The notes below the pieces were generated by a model, which did no database searches, was not told the origin of the DNA, and saw nothing but the letters and a program-made list of their open reading frames with translations. Both the position numbers and the translations under genes were made by a program. From Gammaproteobacteria bacterium (lineage in GTDB: Bacteria > Pseudomonadota > Gammaproteobacteria > Pseudomonadales > UBA5518), in contig JADKDK010000001.1 in NCBI GenBank assembly GCA_016718385.1, forward strand, positions 62,001-126,000: a stretch of 64,000 bases of DNA. The letters run 5' to 3'. Shown here one piece after another: positions 55,259 to 64,000 of the stretch (position 1 is the stretch's first letter; each line of letters starts with the position of its first letter).

Positions 55259-56422
55259 GTGAGAGTGCTGCTGATCCATCGCTTCAGTCACCATGAGCGC
55301 TACTTCCGCGCACTCGCCGCGCAGAGCGCGCTCGCCATGCAGCCGTTCGCGGAGCGCGATCTGCCGCGCCTCAAGCTGCGCGATCTGGCGTTGTTGCTGC
55401 GCGCAGACGTCTGGAACCTCGCGCGAACGCACATCGACCGTCTGACCCACGGACGCCACAATCGATGGCGCGTGCTGCGCCCGTTGCGTCGCGCGCTGCA
55501 TTCGGTGCAGGCAGCGCTCGCATATGCGCGGTTCCACCGTGCCTTCAGTGCCCGGCGCCCCGATGCGATCGCGGTATGGAACGGCGGGCACTGGTTCTTT
55601 CAGGCCGCGATCCGCGCGGCGCGCGAGTTCGCGATACCGGTGTTGCGGTTCGAGAACGGTCTGTTGCCATCGACCACGACCTGCGATCCGCGTGGCGTGA
55701 ACTTCCACAATTCGGTGCCGCGCGAGGCGGCGTTCTACCACGCCCTGCCCGAGATGCCCGAGGTCACGCGCACCGCGCTCGTGCCCAGGCTGCCGGCGAC
55801 AGCCCGCGCCGGGAGTCCGGTGGAGCTGCCGCCGCGCTACCTGTTCGTTCCGCTGCAGGTCGACCGGGACACGCAGATCGTGCTCAATTCGCCCTGGATA
55901 CGCGATATGGCGCATTTGCTCGAGGTGCTCGAGGCGCTGCTCGGGCACATCGCGGACCGCGAGCTCGCGATCGTGGTCAAGGAGCACCCTTCGTGCACCA
56001 CCAGCTACGCCGCGTGGCACGACCGCGCCGATCCGCGGCTGCTGTTCGCCAACGCCAATGTCACGCAGGAACTGATCGATGGCGCCGAAGCCGTGATCAC
56101 GGTGAACTCGACCGTGGGAATCGAGGCCTTGCTGCGCGCGCGGCGGGTGATCGTGATCGGCAACGCGTTCTATGCGATCGACGGCCTGACGCTGCGCGCC
56201 GGCGACGAGGACGCGCTGGTCGCGGCGGTCGATGCGCTGGCGCGCTGGCAACCCGACCACCGGCTGCGCCGGCAGTTCCTCGGCTGGCTGGACAGCGTCT
56301 ACTGCATTCCCGGCAGCTGGCAGGCGCCGGATGCGCTGCATTGCCGGCGCGTGGACGAGCGGATCCGCAACGTCGTCGCCGGTTCTTCCTTGTCGGCGTC
56401 GGCGTCGGCGTCGACGTCATGA
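55259..56422 (+). CDS. Capsule-polysaccharide-type glycosyltransferase (KpsC/KpsS-like)
   Basis: The 387 residues start at GTG 55259. Features of the capsule Kdo-transferase group are F-E-N-G-L-L-P-S-T-T-T, Y-L-F-V-P-L-Q-V-D-R-D-T-Q, V-V-K-E-H-P-S and A-V-I-T-V-N-S-T-V-G-I-E-A-L-L. It would act in the cytoplasm on a lipid-linked glycan. No kps operon accompanies it. The C-terminus is a low-complexity S-A-S-A-S-A-S-T-S encoded by a hexamer repeat, so length may vary between strains. It converges on the epimerase gene with 6 bases of overlap. Confidence 0.82.
   Translation: MRVLLIHRFSHHERYFRALAAQSALAMQPFAERDLPRLKLRDLALLLRADVWNLARTHIDRLTHGRHNRWRVLRPLRRALHSVQAALAYARFHRAFSARRPDAIAVWNGGHWFFQAAIRAAREFAIPVLRFENGLLPSTTTCDPRGVNFHNSVPREAAFYHALPEMPEVTRTALVPRLPATARAGSPVELPPRYLFVPLQVDRDTQIVLNSPWIRDMAHLLEVLEALLGHIADRELAIVVKEHPSCTTSYAAWHDRADPRLLFANANVTQELIDGAEAVITVNSTVGIEALLRARRVIVIGNAFYAIDGLTLRAGDEDALVAAVDALARWQPDHRLRRQFLGWLDSVYCIPGSWQAPDALHCRRVDERIRNVVAGSSLSASASASTS
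56392..56415 (+). repeat. Hexanucleotide tandem repeat GTCGGC
   Basis: Three perfect GTCGGC units and one GTCGAC unit encode the Ser-Ala tail of the capsule-type glycosyltransferase. Loss or gain of units keeps the frame and changes only tail length. It lies at the overlap with the convergent epimerase gene. Confidence 0.85.
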
Positions 56423-57925
56423 CGCTGCCGCGATGTCCTTGTAGCAGTCGCGGGGGTAGACGTTGTCCTCGGTGCTGTCGTGGTTGCTGTGCCACACCTG
56501 GGCGAAGAACGGGCTGCGGCGCGCCTGCTCGTCATAGTTCCAGCCGGGTGGGGCGCATTCGGGACACCAGTGTCCGCCACGCAACACGAGGTTGGGTGTC
56601 GCCTCGAAGGCGTGGCCGAAGCTGCAACGCCAGCGCAGCGGCGCAAACAGCGCACCGGCGACCATGCTCGTGGATTCGCAGCTGCCGCCGCGAAACCTCG
56701 CTGCATGCTGCATGTCGACCAGCTCCAGTTCGGCGGCCGGCTTGGACTCGTCATAGCCGTGATCGAGGCGTTCGCGCGGCAGCGTGCGTGGGTCCGCCGG
56801 CATGGCGACGCCCCAGGCGGGAATGCGGGCCCAGTCCTCGCGGCTCCTGAAGAATGCCGAGATGCGCAGCGTCCTGTCGTGATCCAGCCAGTACATGGTG
56901 GAGTCGGGATGATCGCGCGCCAGCGGCTGCAGCACGAATTTCTTCACCAGCCATGCGGGGGCGAGGCGGGCACCGATGCGTTGCCATGCCGGCAAGGCTG
57001 CCTTCACCTGCTGCAGGTACTCGTCAATGCCTTGCGAGCGGAAATGCAGGTAGCCCTCCAGTGCATCGGAGTCCTCGTACCACTGACAGTGGAAGTTGCG
57101 CGTGGCAAACCAGTTGCGCTCCGAGAGACGCTCGAGCTTGCCAATGCCCAGCGCGTCGAAGGAGCGCTGCTGCAGTTCGATGTAATTGAGCCGGCACCGT
57201 TCGCCGCCGCCAATGTTGTAGAAGCGGCGCCAGAATTCCTCCGGCACGGAATCTTCACACGCGTTGGCCAGCAGACGACCGGAATCGTCCATGGTGCAGA
57301 ACTCGATGCAGGTGTCCAGGGGCTGATGGAACATGATCGGATCCATCAGCGAGGTGAGATCCGCAATGGCGATGAAGGTCTGGCGCAATGATACCCAGTA
57401 CTTGAGGCCGGACTCGGCAACCAGGCGCTCGGCGGCAATCTTGGAACAGCCGTACATGTCGAACACGGAAGGTTGCAGCGGGTCTCCGGTGCGACCCCAG
57501 TGGATCGGGGGCAGGCGGTCGCCCGTGGCGGCCACCGTGCCCACGCTCACGAGCCTGATCGCGTCAGGGTCCGGCTGGGCCCTGATTGCCCTGATGATGT
57601 TTTCGACCGAGCCGACGTTGATCTTCCATGCCTGCTCCGGGTTGCGATCCGCCTCGGGCGAGATCAGCGCTGCCGCATGCAGGACGACATCCGCGCCACG
57701 CATGCAGCGCGCGACATCGTCGTAGCAGGTGAGATCACCCCACTCGATGCGCACGCCGGGCATATCGAGGTAGGGGGCGAGGATTTTCCTGTTCCTGGCG
57801 GACGGCCGCGCCAGGGTCACGATATCGAAACGCTCGCGACGACCCAGCAGTTCGCGGAGCGTCGCACCGCCCATGGATCCGGTGGTGCCGGTGACAAAAA
57901 CGGTCTTTCTTGCTGGCGCAGACAT
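56417..57925 (-). CDS. NAD-dependent epimerase/dehydratase with zinc-ribbon-like C-terminus
   Basis: The 502 residues begin with a Rossmann fold, V-T-G-T-T-G-S-M-G-G-A-T-L, followed by V-L-H-A-A-A-L and the catalytic Y-G-C-S-K (Tyr-xxx-Lys) of extended short-chain enzymes. After about residue 330 there is a large extra region. Its end carries W-R-C-S-F-G-H-A-F-E and G-G-H-W-C-P-E-C, a C-x4-H...C-x2-C arrangement like a zinc ribbon. The fusion is unusual for sugar-nucleotide epimerases, and the substrate is unknown. The convergent glycosyltransferase suggests a glycan pathway. Confidence 0.8.
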   Translation of the reverse strand: MSAPARKTVFVTGTTGSMGGATLRELLGRRERFDIVTLARPSARNRKILAPYLDMPGVRIEWGDLTCYDDVARCMRGADVVLHAAALISPEADRNPEQAWKINVGSVENIIRAIRAQPDPDAIRLVSVGTVAATGDRLPPIHWGRTGDPLQPSVFDMYGCSKIAAERLVAESGLKYWVSLRQTFIAIADLTSLMDPIMFHQPLDTCIEFCTMDDSGRLLANACEDSVPEEFWRRFYNIGGGERCRLNYIELQQRSFDALGIGKLERLSERNWFATRNFHCQWYEDSDALEGYLHFRSQGIDEYLQQVKAALPAWQRIGARLAPAWLVKKFVLQPLARDHPDSTMYWLDHDRTLRISAFFRSREDWARIPAWGVAMPADPRTLPRERLDHGYDESKPAAELELVDMQHAARFRGGSCESTSMVAGALFAPLRWRCSFGHAFEATPNLVLRGGHWCPECAPPGWNYDEQARRSPFFAQVWHSNHDSTEDNVYPRDCYKDIAAAS

Positions 57926-58282
57926 CTGGCCTCATCCTCGTGCCGACCAATTCCAGACCCGCAGCCTAGCAGATCGAGTGACGGCAGGAGATAGACAGAC
58001 CCGCTCGAGCGGCAGCCACGTCAGGCCCCGGAGCCGCGCGGCGCCGAGCAGCGCCAGTACCGGCAGGCGCTGCGAAACCACAGCGCCGCTCATCGGCGCG
58101 CGACCGGGAAGGTGCCGCGCGCACGCCATGCGCGATCGCGGTGCATCTCCGGCGCGATTGCACCGCGACGGCGCGCTGATCTCGCGAACCGGCGCGCATG
58201 CGTGTGCACAGCGGCGTTTGATGGTTGGCATGTTCCGTGCATCTGGCCTTGCAACAGGCGACCAGGGCTCCGGCATCCGACC
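57926..58282. other. Intergenic region upstream of the transporter permease gene
   Basis: This 357-base divergent region has no gene I can support. Its right end holds the sigma-54-like element at 58226-58241. The rest is GC-rich with several small palindromes (CGCGATCGCG-like) but no recognisable riboswitch; the guanidine-I blocks seen at 54.6 kb are absent. Confidence 0.5.
58226..58241 (+). promoter_or_regulatory. Sigma-54-like promoter for the ABC transporter operon
   Basis: TGGCATG-TTCC-GTGCA matches the -24/-12 consensus (GG, 10 bases, GC) with two mismatches. Predicted initiation near 58252 leaves a leader of about 30 bases before the ATG at 58283. It shares TGGCATG with the site before the guanidine operon, which suggests joint nitrogen control. 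Confidence 0.5.
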
Positions 58283-59116
58283 ATGAAACGAGCGATCAAC
58301 ATCCGGCCGACGCGGTTGCACGCGCTCATGCTCGCCCTGCTGCCGTTCGTTCTCCTCGCCGGAATCTACGTGTCGGCCTCGCTGGCGCGCCATGCCGAGA
58401 ACCCCAATGACCGCCTGCTGCCCAGCGTGAGCCAGCTCGCCGACGGCGTGCGGCGCGTCGCGTTCCAGGAGGACAAGCGCACCGGTCGGATAATCCTGTG
58501 GAGCGACACCCGCGCCAGCCTGCAGCGCCTCGCCTGGGGCGTGGGGATCAGCACCGCGTCCGGGCTGGTGTTCGCGATGATGCTCGGGATGTTCCCGCTG
58601 GTGCGCAGCAGCTTCGCGCCCACCGTCGCGGTGCTGTCGCTGATTCCCCCGATGGCGGTGCTGCCGATCATCTTCGTGATGTGCGGCCTCGGCGAGCTCT
58701 CCAAGGTGGTGCTGATCGTGCTCGGCATCGCGCCGGTGATCATCCGCGACATGCAGGGGCGCGTGCAGGACCTGCCTCGCGAGCAGCTGATCAAGGCGCA
58801 GTCGCTGGGTGCCTCGAGCTGGCAGATCGCGCTGCGCGTGGTGTTGCCGCAGGTGCTGCCGCGCCTGCTCGACGCACTGCGGCTGTCGCTCGGCGCGGCG
58901 TGGCTGTTCCTGATCTCCGCCGAGGCCATCGCCGCCGAGGACGGGCTCGGCTACCGCATCTTCCTGCTGCGCCGTTACCTCGCGATGGACGTGATCCTGC
59001 CCTACGTGGCGTGGATCACGCTGCTCGCCTGGTTGATGGATCGCGCGCTTCGCGAGCTGCATCGCAGGGCCTTCCCCTGGCTGCACGCCAACACCGCAAC
59101 CGGGGAGGCGCCATGA
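58283..59116 (+). CDS. ABC transporter permease, urea-carboxylase-linked NitT/TauT type
   Basis: This 277-residue inner-membrane permease has six hydrophobic helices and the EAA-type loop (A-Q-S-L-G-A-S-S-W-Q-I-A-L-R-V-V-L-P). S-L-I-P-P-M-A-V-L-P-I-I-F is typical of the NitT/TauT group, and G-L-G-Y-R-I-F-L-L-R-R-Y resembles permeases found next to urea carboxylase genes. It should work with the ATPase that overlaps its end by four bases and with the binding protein at 40296. It would import guanidine, urea or a related compound. Confidence 0.88.
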   Translation: MKRAINIRPTRLHALMLALLPFVLLAGIYVSASLARHAENPNDRLLPSVSQLADGVRRVAFQEDKRTGRIILWSDTRASLQRLAWGVGISTASGLVFAMMLGMFPLVRSSFAPTVAVLSLIPPMAVLPIIFVMCGLGELSKVVLIVLGIAPVIIRDMQGRVQDLPREQLIKAQSLGASSWQIALRVVLPQVLPRLLDALRLSLGAAWLFLISAEAIAAEDGLGYRIFLLRRYLAMDVILPYVAWITLLAWLMDRALRELHRRAFPWLHANTATGEAP

Positions 59117-59886
59117 GCTTCATCAGCATCCGCCACCTGTGGAAGGAGTACGGCCGGCGCGTCGTGCTGGAGAACATCTCGCTCGATTTCGAGCGCGGCG
59201 AGTTCGTCAGCATCGTCGGCGCCTCGGGCTGCGGCAAGACCACGTTCTTCAAGATGCTGCTCGGCGAGGAGAGGCCCACCCGAGGCACGATGCTGCTCGA
59301 TGGCAAGTCCTGGCCCGCGGAGCCCGGTGCCGACCGCGGCGTGGTGTTCCAGCGCTACTCGGTGTTTCCGCACCTCACGGCGCTGCAGAACGTGATGCTC
59401 GGACTGGAATGCCGTGACGCGATGCTGAGCGCGCGCCTCTTCGGCGCGAGGCGCCGTGCCGCGCTGGAGCGCTCGCGGGCCATGCTGGAAGCCGTCGGCC
59501 TGGGTGCCAGCGGCGCGAAGTACCCGCACGAGCTCTCCGGCGGCATGCAGCAGCGACTGGCACTGGCGCAATCGCTGATCCGCGAGCCCGAGATCCTGCT
59601 GCTCGACGAGCCCTTCGGGGCGCTGGATCCGGGTATCCGCGCCGATATGCACGAGCTGCTGCTGTCGCTGTGGGAGCGCAAGCCCTTCAGCGTGTTCATG
59701 GTGACGCATGACATCCAGGAAGGGTTCACGCTGGGCACGCGCCTGCTGGTGTTCGACCGCGTGCGTCACGACCCCCAGGAGCCCGATGCCTATGGCGCGC
59801 GGGTGTCCTACGACCTGCCGCTGAAGCCAGCGACGAGGCGCGGCGCCGCCGCCGCGCCGCGCGCCGGGGCTCGAGACGCCGCCTAG
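59113..59886 (+). CDS. ABC transporter ATP-binding protein, urea-carboxylase-linked NitT/TauT type
   Basis: This 257-residue ATPase starts at ATG 59113 after GGGGAGG. Walker A is G-A-S-G-C-G-K-T-T, signature L-S-G-G-M-Q-Q-R-L, Walker B I-L-L-L-D-E-P-F-G-A-L-D and switch V-T-H-D-I-Q-E-G. The Q-loop reads V-F-Q-R-Y-S-V-F-P-H-L. The tail is alanine/arginine-rich. It powers the permease encoded just upstream. A short hairpin follows before ppdK. Confidence 0.9.
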   Translation: MSFISIRHLWKEYGRRVVLENISLDFERGEFVSIVGASGCGKTTFFKMLLGEERPTRGTMLLDGKSWPAEPGADRGVVFQRYSVFPHLTALQNVMLGLECRDAMLSARLFGARRRAALERSRAMLEAVGLGASGAKYPHELSGGMQQRLALAQSLIREPEILLLDEPFGALDPGIRADMHELLLSLWERKPFSVFMVTHDIQEGFTLGTRLLVFDRVRHDPQEPDAYGARVSYDLPLKPATRRGAAAAPRAGARDAA

Positions 59887-59892
59887 CCGCCT

Positions 59893-59908
59893 GCACGCAA
59901 CCGCGTGC
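59893..59908 (+). terminator. GC hairpin after the transporter operon
   Basis: GCACGC-AACC-GCGTGC forms a perfect 6-bp stem 7 bases after the ATPase stop. No T-run follows, so it is at best a weak or Rho-assisted terminator separating the transporter from ppdK. Confidence 0.3.
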
Positions 59909-59992
59909 CTGCGCGCGCTCGACGATGGTCTGGACTAGCGCGGTGCCGCGGGCGCACCATGCGCCTCAGCAGCAATGATGCGGGGAAATGCC

Positions 59993-62719
<2,727 letters not shown>

Positions 62720-62731
62720 GGAGCAACGAGC

Positions 62732-63148
62732 ATGTCCCACCACGTCGATCCGAGCCGCGAGCATTTCGAAGCCTTCAAGGCGCTGCCGCGCGACACGCCG
62801 ATCCTGATGCTGAACCTCATCCGGCTGCGCGCCGAGGCTGCGTACCCGGACGGGCGCGGCGGCAGCGGCATGGCGGCCTACGCCGCGTACTCGCGCGACA
62901 GCGGCCCCGTGTTCCACCGGGTCGGCGGACGCATCGTGTGGCGCGGGCGGCCCGAGCAGGTGGTGATCGGGCCGACGGACGAGCGCTGGGACATCGCGTT
63001 CATCGCGCGCTATCCAACGGCGGCGGCCTTCCTCGAGATGGTGACCGACCCGGGCTACCGGCTCGCCGTCGTGCACCGCCAGGCGGCGGTCGACGACAGC
63101 CGGCTCGTCCGCCTGGCCGAACTGCCCCCGAGCGAGGACTTCGGCTGA
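62732..63148 (+). CDS. DUF1330-family protein
   Basis: This 138-residue protein with a ferredoxin-like alpha/beta plan lies 12 bases after ppdK and has GAGGAGC before its ATG. L-M-L-N-L-I-R-L-R, M-A-A-Y-A-A-Y-S-R-D-S-G and F-I-A-R-Y-P-T-A-A-A-F-L-E-M follow the DUF1330 pattern. The family is of unknown function, with a dimeric alpha-beta barrel fold in solved members. Co-transcription with ppdK is likely. Confidence 0.82.
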   Translation: MSHHVDPSREHFEAFKALPRDTPILMLNLIRLRAEAAYPDGRGGSGMAAYAAYSRDSGPVFHRVGGRIVWRGRPEQVVIGPTDERWDIAFIARYPTAAAFLEMVTDPGYRLAVVHRQAAVDDSRLVRLAELPPSEDFG

Positions 63149-63182
63149 GAGCTTGCGCGAGGCGCCGCGCGCGCAAACGGGT

Positions 63183-63563
63183 TCAACGCGCCGTCGGCGT
63201 GATCGCAACGAAAACCGGCTCCATGCCCTCGGCCTGCATCAGGCGGTTCATGTCGGCGCGCCGCTCGCCATATTTCTCGTCCAGCAGCCGGTCGATCACG
63301 GCGGCGCGCGCGTCGCTGGCCGGAACCAGTTCCGCGCGGCCCTGCAGCCACGGACCGCTCACGTTGCCGTCCCAGTCGCAGGGCGCGTAGCGCACCGCGG
63401 GATCGTCATGCAGGCGCTTCACCTTGCCGAAGCGCGTCGCCGTGCGCAGGCAGGCCGTGTCGTTCCACAGCACGAACCAGACCGGTGTCGCCACTTCGGC
63501 GCCGTTGCGCCGCCGCGTCACCAGATTGATGCATTCGGCGGTGGCGAATGGTGGGGGGTGCAT
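63183..63563 (-). CDS. PPOX-class (probable F420/FMN) oxidoreductase-like protein
   Basis: This 126-residue split-barrel protein starts at ATG 63563 after CCGGAG; sequence farther upstream in frame is unlikely to be coding. A-T-P-V-W-F-V-L-W-N-D-T, G-K-V-K-R-L-H-D-D-P and the late D-E-K-Y-G-E-R-R match the PPOX class in which several members use F420. It is a paralogue in fold, not close in sequence, of the protein at 25736-26194. It converges on the DUF1330 gene. Confidence 0.78.
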   Translation of the reverse strand: MHPPPFATAECINLVTRRRNGAEVATPVWFVLWNDTACLRTATRFGKVKRLHDDPAVRYAPCDWDGNVSGPWLQGRAELVPASDARAAVIDRLLDEKYGERRADMNRLMQAEGMEPVFVAITPTAR

Positions 63564-63724
63564 GCGATGGCTCCGGTTTTTTTCGGCCCCGTCTGGCGCG
63601 ATTATCGGGAACGTGTGCGACGCATTGTACATTTCGATCGCTTCCCTTGCCGACCATCCACCTCTCCGGTAGGCTCGCCGCTCTCTTTGACAGGCCCAAC
63701 CAGGGATTTGCGGATTACTGTGGC

Positions 63725-64000
63725 ATGCCGGTGACTCAGATCAGCAGAAACCAGCCATGCCCCTGCGGTAGCGGCAAGCGCTACAAGCACTGTTGCGGCG
63801 TGGAGTCGGCGACGGCCGCGCCGGCGGCGGCCGCGACTTCGCCGCCCGTGGGCGAGCAATTGCATGCCCCCGTCATTCCCGCCATGCGTCCCGACCTGCC
63901 CACCCTTATGCAGCGCGCACTCGGCTGCCAGAAGCAGGGCCGGCTGGCCGACGCGGAGGCGCTGTACCGCGAAGCGCTGACGCTCGCGCCCGCGAACTTC
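63725..64000 (+). CDS. SEC-C motif / TPR protein, 3' partial
   Basis: The frame from ATG 63725 stays open for 92 codons to the right edge. Residues 8-25 form a SEC-C zinc-binding motif (R-N-Q-P-C-P-C-G-S-G-K-R-Y-K-H-C-C-G), then an Ala/Pro-rich linker. A tetratricopeptide repeat begins with L-M-Q-R-A-L-G-C-Q-K-Q-G-R-L-A-D-A-E. SEC-C at an N-terminus followed by TPRs occurs in large proteins with glycosyl- or sulfotransferase ends; the rest lies outside the window. Confidence 0.8.
   Translation, partial: MPVTQISRNQPCPCGSGKRYKHCCGVESATAAPAAAATSPPVGEQLHAPVIPAMRPDLPTLMQRALGCQKQGRLADAEALYREALTLAPANF

Noticed and set aside
57926..58282. Search for a second guanidine riboswitch before the permease gene
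   Set aside because: None of the conserved guanidine-I blocks is present, nor paired ACGR hairpins of the smaller guanidine classes.

Overview
The window is GC-rich DNA packed with genes that often overlap by 1-4 bases. It has no rRNA, tRNA, CRISPR array, transposase or phage gene. DbpA, RluF, a YbiT-type ABC-F protein, a YihG-like acyltransferase, a heme A synthase and many acyl-CoA, acyl-AMP and quinoprotein genes point to an aerobic gammaproteobacterium with lipid/steroid-type catabolism. That assignment is inference; no marker gene settles the taxon. Left part (1-6.2 kb): a respiratory cluster. It holds two SCO-type copper chaperones, a 524-residue fusion of a di-heme cytochrome b, a 2[4Fe-4S] ferredoxin and an MvhD-like iron-sulfur domain, a small membrane-anchored protein, heme A synthase, and a divergent heme-copper oxidase subunit I with Glu-His in place of the usual helix VII His-His pair. 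A 59-residue membrane protein lies on the opposite strand inside it. 6.2-33 kb: accessory metabolism. It includes a glycosidase-like lipoprotein, a DMT exporter, a phytoene-desaturase-like oxidoreductase, an acyltransferase, a transglutaminase/TPR lipoprotein, a ketosteroid isomerase with a decayed ORF behind it, a sulfotransferase, a PQQ dehydrogenase, an acyl-CoA ligase, hydrolases, a cysteine-rich secreted protein, and a frameshifted ACP/acyl-AMP ligase/acyltransferase gene. It continues with an aldo/keto reductase, a sterol-desaturase-like protein, a PPOX protein, an MddA-like methyltransferase behind a 21-G tract, an OmpR-type regulator, a large PAS/GAF hybrid kinase and an MFS transporter. 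33.4-37.6 kb: housekeeping RNA and translation genes dbpA, rluF and an ABC-F ATPase. 37.7-59.9 kb is the most coherent block, a nitrogen-scavenging region centred on guanidine. A guanidine-I (ykkC) riboswitch is readable at 54597-54692 on the minus strand. It precedes two urea-carboxylase-associated proteins (probable carboxyguanidine deiminase subunits), a 1202-residue urea/guanidine carboxylase, allophanate hydrolase and an MFS transporter. Next to these are a PotFGHI-type polyamine transporter, a type III glutamine-synthetase-like enzyme, a TetR regulator, and a NitT/TauT-type ABC importer whose binding protein (40.3 kb) lies 17 kb from its permease and ATPase (58.3-59.9 kb). Three leaders carry sigma-54-like TGGCATG elements, and one of these overlaps a TetR/AcrR-like palindrome. 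The proposed flow is guanidine import, carboxylation, deimination to allophanate, hydrolysis to ammonium and CO2, with the glutamine-synthetase-like enzyme possibly assimilating nitrogen. A capsule-type glycosyltransferase and an epimerase with a zinc-ribbon-like tail interrupt the block. Right end (60-64 kb): pyruvate phosphate dikinase, a DUF1330 protein, a second PPOX protein and the start of a SEC-C/TPR protein cut by the window edge.
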